From: Darksidea phi
Taxonomy: Eukaryota > Ascomycota > Dothideomycetes > Pleosporales > Lentitheciaceae
Direction of reading: 5' to 3'
Assembly (NCBI GenBank): GCA_030770425.1
Contig: JASJFT010000090.1
Coordinates: 113,982-177,981 of the forward strand
DNA length: 64,000 bases
In this document: piece after piece, positions 33,888 to 45,429 of the stretch
Layout: every line of letters starts with the position of its first letter
Position numbering within the stretch: position 1 is the stretch's first letter
The notes under the pieces: model-generated
Database searches by the model: none
Told to the model about the DNA's origin: nothing
Seen by the model: only the letters and a program-made list of their open reading frames with translations
Position numbers and translations under genes: made by a program

Positions 33888-35603
33888 TCATAGACACTGC
33901 TCCCGGCTTAGTGAGGCAGTTTCCTGACCCTCGTTGCCCGTAGCGCCTTGACCACGTTCCTCAAGCTCACTGGTATCGAATCCCTGGAAGACTTTCCCAT
34001 CGTATCTAACCAATCTTTGCCCACACAATTTCAGGACGCCATCTACATCTCGACGTACGCAATCCTCCCCAAGCAATGGCGCTTCAAACGCCGCTGCTGT
34101 TTCTAACGGACTGAGTGAAATAGCCCGATCCAGCTCCCACCATCCCCACAGAAGGACGACAGCGGAGATGAGACCAGTAGTCATAACGGCGAGTGCAGCG
34201 CTGAGATATCTTGTATCGAGGCGATGAATTATGGTTGGTCGATATTCGCTTGCTATCACAGTTTGATAAGTATCGTTCCAGGCTGCAGCGTAATGTGATG
34301 CGAGGAATAAGAGTCGCCATGTCGACTTAAGGATAGCTTCAATAGGTTCTTGGAAAGTATTCGAGCACAGAGTCACGTTTTCTGCTTTCGTTGGGTCCCA
34401 GAATAGGTTGGTCATTCGGTCCGAACTGATTCCTAGCGGAGACTGCATTATTGCGAAAGTAGTGTAGTATTCTCTGAGAATTTGGTAGAGAGTAACGAGC
34501 GGGCCTGACCCGGTACGTCCGAGTTCATCAGGGGTGCCAAGTTGTCGGGGACTATCACCTGGAGAAGTGAGGTTGCTTATGAACACTGGCTCATCATTGG
34601 GTTGGATGGAGTTCCGAAGAGTTAGGTCCGACCACTTGAGAGTCACGTCATATTCGGAAATCGCTGCCCGGATATCGCAGCTCGCGAAGACCATTTGGCC
34701 GGTGCAATTAGCGTACGTATGATTGTTGTACAGCGCGTCAACTCTAAGAATTGGATCTTCTTCAGTTCCTGCCATGGTGAAGTTGATGGAGAACACAGTC
34801 CGATTTATGTTGCTCGAATCCCGTAGGTCGGTGTGTCTGACTTCTTTGCTGCAGTCATATGTAACCCCTGGCCCTTTGACTTTCGTAAAACATGTGCTGT
34901 TGCTCGGGCAAGCGAAACCGTTGCAGGTGTTCGTGGAGTCGTACGGGCACATCTTCCGCCATTCAGATCTGGTGCCGACGCCGTTGTACATCAGTTCGAT
35001 GCCATCTTCCTGCCAGATTCGGAATAATCGAGCTCCCGGAGAAAGTAACTCGATTGAACCCGGAGTCTGTAGATTGCTGCTTCGACTAGAAAAGAACCCA
35101 AGAGGAAGGGTATTAACGGCTTGAAGCTTTATTGGGATCAGGTGTACAACTTCTTGGCCAGCCTGCTGCGAGGCACGTTGCAGTATGGGCCCGTTTGAGA
35201 ATCGTGAGATGGCAATGATTGTAGCGGCTACAGCAGCTCGCCGCGAATGAGGACCACCAACCAAAGAAGAAAAGAAGGTAAGTCCCTGTCCACGGTTCCA
35301 GATAAGATGGAGTCCTTTAAGGGATGAACCTCGAGCAGCCGCTCTCCACCACAGAGTCGCTACTCCAAGCGAAGCTAGGGATCCTAGACACACATTGAAA
35401 ACCGAGGAAATGACAGCAAGAATTACTCCTGGTGATGAATACCAATGGGACGACGGGCGACCATCCACGGCCTTGAGCGTAACTCCCGCTGCTATCAAGC
35501 ATGCGATAGAAGCTACCACGAGAGAGATCGAAAGCCACTGCGTCGTGTAAACGATTTTGCTTTTCTCCGATGCGGCTATGTTGAAGTACCGAATCCGTGA
35601 CAT
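33888..35603 (-). CDS. Fungal polytopic membrane protein, DUF3176-like
   Basis: Single exon, 571 aa, from the first ATG at 35603 (upstream frame begins with TTG only). Two hydrophobic segments lie near the N terminus (LSISLVVASIACLIAAGVTL and PGVILAVISSVFNVCLGSLA). A long lumenal or extracellular region follows with many N-glycosylation sites (NRT, NFT, NHT, NCT, NLT, NVT) and paired cysteines (CPYDSTNTCNGFACPSNSTC). A third membrane span lies close to the C terminus (ALAVMTTGLISAVVLLWGWW), followed by a short cytosolic tail. The layout is that of the ascomycete DUF3176 proteins, whose function is unknown. It is intact, in contrast to its surroundings. Confidence 0.7.
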   Translation of the reverse strand: MSRIRYFNIAASEKSKIVYTTQWLSISLVVASIACLIAAGVTLKAVDGRPSSHWYSSPGVILAVISSVFNVCLGSLASLGVATLWWRAAARGSSLKGLHLIWNRGQGLTFFSSLVGGPHSRRAAVAATIIAISRFSNGPILQRASQQAGQEVVHLIPIKLQAVNTLPLGFFSSRSSNLQTPGSIELLSPGARLFRIWQEDGIELMYNGVGTRSEWRKMCPYDSTNTCNGFACPSNSTCFTKVKGPGVTYDCSKEVRHTDLRDSSNINRTVFSINFTMAGTEEDPILRVDALYNNHTYANCTGQMVFASCDIRAAISEYDVTLKWSDLTLRNSIQPNDEPVFISNLTSPGDSPRQLGTPDELGRTGSGPLVTLYQILREYYTTFAIMQSPLGISSDRMTNLFWDPTKAENVTLCSNTFQEPIEAILKSTWRLLFLASHYAAAWNDTYQTVIASEYRPTIIHRLDTRYLSAALAVMTTGLISAVVLLWGWWELDRAISLSPLETAAAFEAPLLGEDCVRRDVDGVLKLCGQRLVRYDGKVFQGFDTSELEERGQGATGNEGQETASLSREQCL

Positions 35604-37533
35604 GTTGAGCGCATCCTCGGAGGACACTGAGCAGTGCCTTTGAGTTTTAACTACATTTTGCAGTACTACCAGGTGTACAAAAATAGCATATTGGAGAGTA
35701 CTGTCGCATGATACCTGCTGCCCACTCAATCATCGCCAACAGAGTTCAGCTGCCAGCCAAGAAGCGCCAAGTTCGTGTGGAGTGGCGCAGGGATTCCGCA
35801 GCTCACGAGGCTTGTCTCGCAGCCACTGTATTTTTGGTCACATACATTCATTTCTAGGAAGAGAGTGTGCAGCCCGGTCATAGTGATGGAAAGTCGAAAC
35901 TTTGAGGCATGCCACTGGCTAGTGATGGGGAGTTAAGGTTGAAGTTTAGAGCAGACCATTGGTGCCAGTCCGAGTTCCAGTTCTCCTTGGCCTTACCGAG
36001 CTGAACACAAGACTTTTTGTGCTCATCGACTCCGGAGGCCAAAAACAGCTGCATAATTGTGAGTTAGTTTGGATTTTTGGGTATAACACGATATTTCATA
36101 ATTATAACAATAAGGATTATCAACTTTAAAGTAGATGCCGCTGCATTAAGATCCCTGGGAGGCTTCGCATTGCTGGCGGAAGCAGCTATCAGAGCATTGT
36201 TTGGTTACGTAATAGCTTCTACTCTAGGCCTTTTGGCCAGCATCCTCGATCAATAATACACTACCCTTTCGACACGTGTGTGCTTGCCTTCTTTTGAGAT
36301 GCACCCTTGCAACCCTGCCCTTCTCTGTATCCTACTGATTTCTTCGCATAATCGCGTCGCGTGCATCTTTCACGGTTATATCCTTCCAACTTGTACAGCT
36401 CCTCGATCCACGGTTTAGCGCTTTTAGCCTTAACAGCTGTATACCCCTGTTGAAGATCACAGTTGGCATGTTTTGGTGCGAATGACCTATATGCATCCCA
36501 GTCGCGTTTCAACATTAGCCTACCCTCAATAGCAGCTAAACCCATCTTCATGGCTAGGCAAACAGTTAATTAAGACGTTTTAGGGCAAGGGCCCTACTAC
36601 CTACTAACTAGGCGGTTTAGTAGGACAAGAAGGAGAAGAAAGTTTTTAAATACAATCAGCGAATTATAGAGATGGAGGCCTACCTTTTAAGCCACAACGA
36701 AATTGTGCCTTGTTTAAAAGTTCCGGCATAATTTTCCGTAAAACCTCGTACGAAATCTCCACTTTATTACAGACTATACAGGTGCGAAGGCTGGAGGATG
36801 TACAAAGAAGGAGTGGGGTCCTACTGCATAAGGTGACCCTATCTCATGCACTCTTCCGCTCATTTCGGCTCTAAGATTGAGCTAACACTCTCTGTTCATG
36901 GATGGCTTCTCGGCAATTAATTTTTAAATATCCGCTTTACCTCCATTTCCTCGCTTACGCACGTTCTCATCATCAAGCGGCATCCGGATCTGTCCTCGTC
37001 ACTCGCAGTCAAAGCATCAGGGGCGGGTCCACCATGCATGGTCGCTATGACCACGTCAAGCGCCATGAAAGCAGTGTAGTGGATGTTTCTCCATTTCAGT
37101 CGCTCAGCTTATTCTTCTCACAAAGTGCCATTGTTTTTAACCAGCGAAACTTTCAGCACTCAGAATGAGAAACGTAAAGGGTTCCCTTCGGAGCACGTGG
37201 CATTGAGGGTCCGATAATTGAAAGCGCATGCATATTGACGGTTGGGATAGCCTTCGCCCAGCAAACGCATGTGGCGGTCAACATATGGCAACGTATTTTG
37301 CGAACTTTGGACGAGATTGTGCAAGAAGAACTTGCCATTCAACGTTGAATCGACCTGTCGGCTCATCAATTCAGCGACAATCTTAGTGTTGCGCATTCAG
37401 TCACCACTGGAGCAGGACAACGGGCCTGAGATGCGAAGCAGTATTTGGAACGGCGCGTTGCCCACCTTTTCTGTTACCAATCTTCTGGGCCCGGGCATGA
37501 CTGAGTATTTGATGCGTAGCGGAGAGAAGCTTA
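35604..37533. other. AT-rich spacer with one unassigned open frame
   Basis: 1.9 kb without a supported gene. A 96-codon frame on the - strand (36551-36261, MKMGLAAIEGRLMLKRDWDA...) begins with ATG and is rich in Lys/Tyr/Cys, but shows no family and may be a mobile-element fragment. The stretch at 36560-36790 is T/A-rich. Confidence 0.4.
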
Positions 37534-39924
37534 TTATGCAAGTGCGAAGTTCTCCATCCTTAGTTTTCCCTCTATCCAATCTACAATGGCCTGTCCATCC
37601 ATATATTTCCGAACGTAACACTCTCCCACGAGGCCATAGCGGACTTCTCGAGTCATATCCTTATGGATTGCAGGAAGCCTCCGTAGCAAATACGGGACAT
37701 TCCCTCCGATCAAGACTGTAATGATATCACCAGGTCTGGCCGTATACGGGCAAAGTCCTAAGAAGTCTTCACCTAATTGTGTTCTGCTAGCGAACAAGCA
37801 GGGGCTTACACACGGCAGTGCGCCATTGTGCCTTCGCATAAAATCTATATGAGAGATTACGTGATCTTCCTGCTGTGCATCGTGATCAGGGTCATTGGTA
37901 CTTGAAGTGTTTCCCCCAGGGGTCCATGTTCCATTAACGCTTCTTGGGTCGAAAATTTCCTCGAACACATTGACAAGGTCGCGAATATCCGGTGTCTTGG
38001 TCCCCAGCCACGGGAAACGACGAATGTTATGAATAGAGCCAATGCGCACTCCCTCGAGGTTGAGAATGTCAGGGTCATACGGCGATACCAGCAGGCGACG
38101 ATGGGTGACAACAGATCCTGAAGCTGTGTAAGGGCAGTTTCTAGCGTATGCGAGGGTGCCTTCAGCCCAGGAGCTGCTCCCGTTGTGCCATAAGGACCAA
38201 GATGGTCGGTCACTTGGTAAATCGGGAAGAGGCTCCACTGACATTCTTTGCCAGGTTCTCCGTAGCGCAACGTGGATGGCCGATAATATCCGGAGAGATT
38301 GGTGCTGTTTTATCCACCATCGCGTGAAGTCGGCGAAGACTTGACGAGTACACTTCTTGTAGTCCGGCCGGACTTCATCGGGTAGTGCCTGGAGGTTGGC
38401 GCCTTTCCAAAACTGCATCAAGGCAAAAATCTTATCTCGAGGATCCGTCGCATCAAGGTCCAGACTCGCGACTATCACACCTAGCAGATCGTCAGTGTGC
38501 CGCTGGGTGGCGAAGATCTTATTCGACTCCAATCCAACGGAGAATATGGAGGAAAATATTCGGGGCATGGTGAAGAGTCCCATCGTCCGTGCTCTTTCGT
38601 GAGCTCTTCGCAGACAAATTCCGATGCGGATGACAAGAGGCCAGGGCAACGACACACTACCGATCTGCACCATCGCGGCTCTTGCATTGAATACTTCTTG
38701 TATCACCCATACGCGAGTGAACCAGTTAAATAAAAACAAGGTGCTTGTGTGAATATACGTCACGTTCGGTGTATTAATCTTTCCATGCGGCTCCGTTAAG
38801 TCAGTGCATGGACTCCCCAGAAAGCGCCCCCGGTCCTGCTCGAAGGCGTGTACAAAGGTGTCGATAGATTTTAGCATGTCTGCTGTTCCATCATTTTCCT
38901 CACCAAGCCAAATGCACACATCCTTTGCGTTGGCGTATATGTCGCGCATCATGGACACTTGTCGATTTCGTTCTTCAATGTTATCTTGGTTGATACACAG
39001 GAAATCGGCCCAAAGCATGCGCGAAGGGCCATCCTGTCGACGTAGCTGCTTCATCGCATCGTAGAGGTTCTCTTGTACAAGAACCTCAAAGGAACGTAGT
39101 TGCGTGCTAGAATGGTCTATTTCCAAGGGAACCTGCACAGTGATGACTTTCTTTTTTTTAGGAGAACCCCAACAATACGACAGTGCCGTGTATGGGATGG
39201 GATTTTCGGTATTAGCGATCAACGTGTACACCATGGAACAAACCAGATGTGCGTTTGAATCTCCACTTTGAATCTCCAACAGTCGAATCTCTGGTTGATC
39301 GACGCTGAGTGGCGAGTACATCGGTATGGAAGAGGGTGTATCTGGCATAGATGGTGTCGTGTCAGGCGCCAGTGAAGTCTGGACGTTCAAGGACCAGGAC
39401 ACCTCCAGTTCCACTTCGCGGATGTTGTTTACCCATCTGAGAAATCTCGCCCGGGGTAAAACCTGGATCCTCTCGCCGGGACGTATTGAACTCAGCCAGC
39501 CCCTGTAGGTTTCGCGCTCTGACTGTGGTGAAATCGTTGTTCTTATTTCCTGAAAATCTGGGTTCGTTGCTTCGTTATGATTGATTTGCAATTTCCTAGA
39601 CAGTGGCCATATATGTCCGGCGTTCCGGTCCAGTGGGCGAGACTCTGTGACGATCATGATCTCGAACCAGGTCCAAGAACTGAATTTATCGTCACCCCAA
39701 CCTCCAGCATAACGTATGTTAGCGGGTCTGGAGAATTTTTGGGGGTTGATCCTCCTAGGATATGGCATACCTTGGTCATGCGAAACGGTTCGAAGCATGA
39801 CAGAGTGGATTTTTTCCGCGTATATCGGTATCGTTATCTCGACGAGTGGAAACTCTGGGCAGTATTGCGACCTTTGAATGTCGTCGCACCATTTCTCTCG
39901 CGCGATTTCGATGTGAGATTCCAT
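37534..39924 (-). CDS. HET-domain (heterokaryon incompatibility) protein
   Basis: Single exon, 796 aa, from the first ATG at 39924. All three blocks of the HET domain are present: YTALSYCWG at about 245-253, the LWADFLCINQDN...RQVSMMRDIY...VCIWLG block starting near 304, and FTRVWVIQEV further on. HET domains trigger cell death when incompatible fungal strains fuse; some form TIR-like enzymes. The N-terminal 230 residues hold a separate domain (GGWGDDKFSSWTWFEI ... GWLSSIRPGERIQVLPRARFLRWVN), resembling a conserved fungal region of unknown role found beside other domains. C-terminal to HET is a long region including DPRDKIFALMQFW, typical of HET proteins. It is an accessory gene; partner or allele unknown. 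Confidence 0.88.
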   Translation of the reverse strand: MESHIEIAREKWCDDIQRSQYCPEFPLVEITIPIYAEKIHSVMLRTVSHDQGMPYPRRINPQKFSRPANIRYAGGWGDDKFSSWTWFEIMIVTESRPLDRNAGHIWPLSRKLQINHNEATNPDFQEIRTTISPQSERETYRGWLSSIRPGERIQVLPRARFLRWVNNIREVELEVSWSLNVQTSLAPDTTPSMPDTPSSIPMYSPLSVDQPEIRLLEIQSGDSNAHLVCSMVYTLIANTENPIPYTALSYCWGSPKKKKVITVQVPLEIDHSSTQLRSFEVLVQENLYDAMKQLRRQDGPSRMLWADFLCINQDNIEERNRQVSMMRDIYANAKDVCIWLGEENDGTADMLKSIDTFVHAFEQDRGRFLGSPCTDLTEPHGKINTPNVTYIHTSTLFLFNWFTRVWVIQEVFNARAAMVQIGSVSLPWPLVIRIGICLRRAHERARTMGLFTMPRIFSSIFSVGLESNKIFATQRHTDDLLGVIVASLDLDATDPRDKIFALMQFWKGANLQALPDEVRPDYKKCTRQVFADFTRWWIKQHQSLRILSAIHVALRRTWQRMSVEPLPDLPSDRPSWSLWHNGSSSWAEGTLAYARNCPYTASGSVVTHRRLLVSPYDPDILNLEGVRIGSIHNIRRFPWLGTKTPDIRDLVNVFEEIFDPRSVNGTWTPGGNTSSTNDPDHDAQQEDHVISHIDFMRRHNGALPCVSPCLFASRTQLGEDFLGLCPYTARPGDIITVLIGGNVPYLLRRLPAIHKDMTREVRYGLVGECYVRKYMDGQAIVDWIEGKLRMENFALA

Positions 39925-41029
39925 ATCGGGAATTCTGATATGCAAAAACCACAGGAGAGCGAGATGTGAAGAACCGTTAAAATGTCTGCGAGGTCTAAGA
40001 AATCCAGGGCTTATGTCCCTTTTATAAAACGCGGCTTAATCAACACAACAGCCCTGAACCGTAAGCTTCGCTTAGGCCTTGCGCTCGGGCTAACTCCTAC
40101 CTTAGACCGGATTAGCAGTTTGTTCTCCCAAATATATGCACAATGCTCGACTTACTATTCGCTAATTGGCCTTGCTAATTGCATGGGGCGCTTTCTGACG
40201 TTATATTCCGGTGAAACAATGTATGCGAGGTCGTAATGCGGCCTGTGTGAAATGAATTGGCCAATTGGCGGAAATGTTGTTCCGCCCAACACGAAAAACA
40301 ATGACCTGCTAGAATTCTTAAACCCTAGCATACATCTATCTTACGCGCTAAATCATTTTCTTCGAACCTTGTTCTATCACTTTCAACAGCCTCTCAACTC
40401 ATGTCTTCATCCACTTGGTCGGCTAGACCGCTCACATCCTTACGCATCCAAGCCGCTCCGTGAAGTATCTCCAACATCACTTCGGAGCATGGTAGTATCG
40501 CTACATCGCGACGCAATACAAGATGCATCAACTAGACCTTTTGAAAAGTCGTAGCATACGCGCGACGGTTGCGATTCGGCCCTCAACATGCATCGCATCG
40601 AGGAAATCACGACTGTGGTATGAGTTCAATCCGCTGCATCACCTCGGTGGCAATAGTCCAGGTATTCCAGCGCCCGTTCGCGAACTTCAAACGATGCATC
40701 ACTAACCGCGAACAGGCCCCGAAATGAATGGCATTTCCTCCGAAACACCGTCTGAAAGCACCGTCGGCTAGACAGCCTTCTTTTTCGCTATAATAGAGTA
40801 TGGCTTGTAGGAAGAATTGCTGTAGCCCGACGCTGGCTATATCGCACCTCGCCTTTGGGTCACGTATTGCCCTTAACTGCTAAAACCTCGCTTAGCCAAA
40901 GCTCAGCGCACCACACGAAACCTCAAATCACTAATAGATATCTTAGACCACCAAGGTACTTTAACTAAGAATATATTCTTAATATAATAAGAAAAATATC
41001 ATTAATTATATAACTTATTTTTCGAATAA
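39925..41029. other. Promoter of HET gene and AT-rich flank of LTR
   Basis: Contains the upstream region of the HET gene and, from about 40960, a very AT-rich segment (TAATATAATAAGAAAAATATC) adjoining the LTR copy. Short open frames are not supported. Confidence 0.45.
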
Positions 41030-41033
41030 GTAG

Positions 41034-41294
41034 TGTGGTGTATGGGTATATCGAAGATAAGATGGCGGAGCTCACGACCCGCAGTCGGAGTAGTAGAAGA
41101 GAGAGATAATAGAATAGACGGCCAGAATACTCAATTAATTGAACTATCTCTCTTGTCTGCCGTGTGATGGGGTGGGGTAGAATCTAGCTGAAGACACTCC
41201 CGGACGACCTCCTCTCGGACCCCAGCCTAACGTTTCTCCGCTTACCTAAGTCTTCGATACTCGATCGGGCCCCCCTTCCAACTACTATACCACA
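41034..41294 (+). mobile_element. Solo LTR-like element, copy A
   Basis: 261 bp, starting TGTGGTGTA and ending TATACCACA, which are inverted terminal repeats with one transition. It is flanked by the 4-bp duplication GTAG (41030-41033 and 41295-41298). A second copy in opposite orientation is at 63596-63851, roughly 80% identical by eye, with most differences A/G or C/T transitions. No internal retrotransposon sequence adjoins, so it is best read as a solo LTR. Confidence 0.75.
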
Positions 41295-41435
41295 GTAGTA
41301 GCTATCGCGTCGTTAAACTCGTGGAATAACCTAAAAAAGGTAACATAAAACGAGTATTGCTAGATTGGCGCCTGCGCCTGTCAACGGCGGCGGTGTATAC
41401 GCCGCATCGCCTATGCAGACGACGCGTGATGTGGA

Positions 41436-42252
41436 TCATGTAGACATTCTGATCTGCTGTATAGCTTGAAAGTAGAAGTCGGTTGCATTGTCCATGGAGT
41501 CAAGTAGTCGCTGAGCTTGCCACCCAGCGTCCGCAAAGTAACGCCTCAAGAGTGCATATTGGGCTTTCCTGTCACTGCGAGATGCGACCGCCCATTCCTT
41601 TTTCTTCGCTTCGTTGCAAGGCATGTAGGTAAACGTGGCTCGCATTGTGCCGTGCGGGTCGGGCCTGATGGTCAGGACCCTGGAGCCGCGAGCGTGGTAG
41701 ATTGTCCAATAGACTGCGTACATTCCTTTATCGACCGCGGTAACGTCTTCCTCAGGAAAGCATAGCCTCCGCGTTTTCGACCACTGGCCGTCTGCAGCAA
41801 CTAGGAGGTCGTACTCGTGCACCTCGCCATTGCTCAGTTCGACCTTGACCGTAGTGTCATCGTTGGAGAGGACTTTGGAAGCGGTGGTGCCGAACTTGTA
41901 CTCGACGTTTGGGGATTTCATCCATGCTTGGGCGAGCATCACGGCCAGATCGCCCCGCAGAATCTCGTACTGCGAAGTCGCACTGAGAACGCCTTCAGCA
42001 GGAAACTCGCTATGATGCGCCCCTTGGTGTCGACCAAATTCGTTCCCTTCTCTGTAGTATTCATGCGTCGCAATTCATCCATGAGGCCCATCTTCTTCAC
42101 AACTGAAAGTGCGGTTCCGTTCACGTTGATGTTTGTCCAATGGCTTTGAGTGAGTGGCTTTTCTCCAGTATGGTGATGCGCACGCCGCTTCTTGAAAGCC
42201 ACCATGCTAATATTGGTTCGGCGACGCCTGCTCCACTGATGAGAATGCGCAT
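41436..42252 (-). pseudogene. FAD-dependent monooxygenase, frameshifted and truncated
   Basis: The N terminus (MRILISGAGVAEPILAWWL) carries the FAD-binding GxGxxxxxxxA-type motif of group A flavin monooxygenases, and further on are NVNGTALSVVKKMGLMDELRRM and YDLLVAADGQWSKTRRL. Reading needs at least two frame changes, near 42148 and near 41990. The part that normally contains GD-P (LGDAAYAPTP) is absent: the frame stops after YFQAIQQIRMST. A short deletion is also likely before IYHARGSRV. This family hydroxylates aromatic or polyketide/meroterpenoid intermediates. The gene is judged non-functional. Confidence 0.8.
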
Positions 42253-43542
42253 GGTGATGGTTGCGGGTGTGACTGTAGGTGCAACTGTGGGCTGATGGGC
42301 AATGTTTGTTTCTGCCTGATGTGAACACCCGCCGCTGATATACATATGTCGTCCCCCATGCAATTCGGTGCCATACTTACCACGGCAATGTAAGAAAGAC
42401 TAGCCCTGGAGATCGCCGTGTGTACTGTGGTCCAGGGTCGGTGTTTATTGGGGCTCGATACTCCGACTCCGACTAGCATCGCGGCTCCGACCTCAGTTCG
42501 GGCTAAGCATACGCCACTGACGAGGACGGCGGCTTGTTAAAGCTTTATCTTGAAGGTGCTTAGTGGCGCACCCAGTTTCTCGCATGCCCTAATGCTGCCT
42601 GGTGTCATATATTCGTCTGCTAACGAGGTCGTATTTCATGAGTCAACCGCACCAAAAGTTTATATACGACAACCATACAACGCACTGATTCTAACCCTTG
42701 ACTTCCAACACCAAACTTTTGTACTGCCTGCTGCGAAAGAGTAATGTGCGAAATGTGTAAAAGAAGAATATTCGCTCATTTTTAGTTATGGGGGCTGCGG
42801 AGAATAAGTTGGATGACGCTAGCTGCCGCCTGATGGAATACGAGCTCCTCCGTATTTTAGAATCCTGGCGCAGTGGATGGCCCCATGTGGCACTGGACCA
42901 GTAACCGACGTTAACATGCGAGGGCCAGCCTTCTAGCACGGAACTACGTTGCTACATGTGGTTAGAATCCTATCTGTTGCGATTATCATACCACTTCATG
43001 GCTCTTGCAAGGCTGTTAGCTCGGCCTTTTCGCTCAATAGTCACAAGCGGTGGCGACAGTGCAACCGTTGTTTCCGCGAGCATGGGGCTCATGCTCCGAA
43101 CCTCTTTACCTCATTCTGAAGGTACGAAATTCTTTAGCCAGCCACAAGTTTAAACGAACGATAGGCTGCAGAGTCTGGATCCAGCTGCCTTAGAGGTGCC
43201 TCTGACCAAAAATACGGCTTCGGTGAATTAAACACGACGATCTTGCTCGTCATGATTTTATTTTTCCAACACGTCTTGGGGAGCTGACTGCTATCCCTGT
43301 TGACACATTCGCATCACCGCTCCAGCTACGGCTTCCAACTGTTGCCATGCGTATTCACATGCAGTACTCGCTTTTCTTCGGGGTAGGAGTGAACCATGAG
43401 TTCGGTTGATATCCGTGGATGCCGCCGGACCAGCGATTTCAGATCGCTTCGACCCCTCCCCATCAATTCCCTCGTCATCCATGGCTTCGTCTAGGAAACC
43501 ACCCTCGTTACCCTTGTCCTATGGCCCATAATTGGTTTAGGG
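42253..43542. other. Spacer, no gene
   Basis: 1.3 kb between the pseudogene start and the 3' end of the CorA-like gene. It has no frame with recognisable content. Confidence 0.4.
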
Positions 43543-45001
43543 TCAGTCTGGCTTCCTGTGGTCTTCCGCTTCGTCGAATCCACTTTCTTCCCATCTTCTC
43601 AATCCTCTGACACTCTTCTTCGTCCAAACTAACCAACCCGCCAGGACAAGCGCAGTCAAAGGAATAGTTACAGCCCAGTACATCCAGAACTGTTGTGATA
43701 CTTGGGGCTTACTGCCACCCCGATCCGAATCCCACTGAAACATGTCCATGCTAAACACTGTAGCTACGAAAGTACCGGGGAGAAAAATGATAGTCAGCAC
43801 AGCAATGGTTTTCATAGCGGCACTGTCCCGACGCGTTTCGAACGCTATCGCGGCAGAGTAATTGGACTGGTTCTGAGTAGCCGTGTTGAGGAGCTAGGAG
43901 TGTGTTACCGGCTGACCGGATAGGTGTCAACGAAGAGGAGCTTACAAAAGTAGTCTGGCTTTGCACACGGTCATGTAGTGCTTGAAGTTGCGAGACAACA
44001 GTGTCGGCGCGCCTTCTCACGTATTCAATCTCATCAAAAGTCCTCCATCTATCGTCCACTGCTCTCTCCTGGGGACGATCGCCGCTTTCCCGCCCAGCCC
44101 ACCTTTGTACCGCGCTTGTAGTCCCCTCTTCATTCAGATCCTTTTCAGCCAATTGAATGAGCCATTCACCACACCTCAAACTTGATCGAGCCACATGCCC
44201 CGCAACCGCCAACTCAGACTGCACATAGCTCAGCCTGGTCGTCAATCCACCCCGAGGAAGCCCCACGTTTAGCACCATCGGCTCACGACCAAACAGCCGC
44301 CCAGGTCCACCGAATTTACTCTCGCCTTCAGTTGACGCGATTGCGCGATCGATGGCTTTTCGGAACCATTCAACGCGCTGCTGGTGGCATCGATACAGTA
44401 CGGTGGCGAAGAAGGCCGGCTGAAGACATCGTTCGGGATCCGCGAGCAGACCGTTGAAGATATTGTCTTCGTCCCCAAGGCTGTAGTAAACGACATTCGT
44501 CACGTTTTCCCGCCGCATATGCGTGAGCGAGAGAGTATCGAAGCCGACGGAGCGGGAGGCAGCTACTTTCATCAGAATGCACTGCCGGTCGCCCGAATCG
44601 AAAGTAGCAAGCACTCCGTTGTTGTTCAAAAAAGCGTCCAGCGTGTATTCATGCAGGTTCCAGAAGCGCTTCATGTGGTTCCATGCTGCTTCGGAGAAGC
44701 CGACTTTGGTCCGGTTGTGCTCGATGCGCAGGAATGAAATGACGCGAAAGCGGCGAGAGGTCGGCTGGGCCTCGCTGTGGGACCCGATGGCTCCGCCTTC
44801 GAGAAAGTCCTGTAATTGGTTGGCGATTATCTTGCCCTGGCGCGCACGCAGCGTGTTCGATGCATCGACGCATCCTTCAATGTATCTCAGCCGAACGTAG
44901 GCGAAGAGCTTGTCGCTTGCGAAGGGGGCTAATTCTTCTTCTCTTGCCGTTAGCTGGTCCTGTACGGAGTTTCTGAATGTTATCATCTTGTTGATGAACA
45001 T
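43543..45001 (-). CDS. CorA-like membrane protein
   Basis: Exons 45001-43946 and 43893-43543 give 468 aa; the intron is 52 nt (GTAAG...CCTAG). A stop lies three codons upstream of the ATG. After a mostly helical cytosolic domain, the C terminus shows the pattern of fungal CorA-like proteins: RRDSAAMKTIAVLTIIFLPGTFVATVFSMDMF, with the first membrane span ending in an MDMFQW motif, followed by a second span (FWMYWAVTIPLTALVLAGWL). The GMN ion-selectivity motif of true CorA Mg2+ channels is not seen; SMDMF replaces it. Such fungal variants are abundant and uncharacterised, so magnesium transport should not be assumed. Confidence 0.75.
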
Positions 45002-45429
45002 TTGGATTCATTCGAGATGGGATACAGCTTGGTCTTATCCGGAATGGTTGCATTAAGGCGTCGGTATCGTGCATAGGGTGGTGTGGCTGTGCTGCGGGGC
45101 TGGAACTGGAATGGTTAACCTCGCATGCACGCATCCCTTTCGGCCAAGGGCTTGCCTTACTGGGAGGTTCTGCGCCTCTGCAGCTCTACGTAAGTATGCA
45201 TGTTGAACGGAACCAGGGAAGCTGAACTCGTTTCTCAGCGAGATCCCATGCGCCAAGCCTTCGAATGCGGATCGCCATACTTGTAAATTCGTCCAAGTAT
45301 CCCAACTGTATTTTAGAGCAGACATAACCCTTCTACTCTACATGTACCGCAATCGACGGATGTAATGGTCATTGTTGCTTGACTGCGCATATATGATTCT
45401 CCCGAGGTGAACTCCAACCAACAATGCAA
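45002..45429. other. Spacer between two convergent/tandem genes
   Basis: 428 bases upstream of the CorA-like start and downstream of the F-box-like gene. An overlapping - strand frame (45325-45053, MSALKYSWDTWTNLQVWRS...) could be an unrecognised upstream exon but has no support. Confidence 0.35.

Noticed and set aside
36261..36551. 96-codon - strand frame
   Set aside because: Starts with ATG but has no family and lies in AT-rich degenerate DNA; kept only as a note in the spacer entry.
45053..45325. Upstream exon of the CorA-like gene
   Set aside because: The frame reads smoothly, but no motif and no convincing donor/acceptor pair links it to the ATG at 45001.
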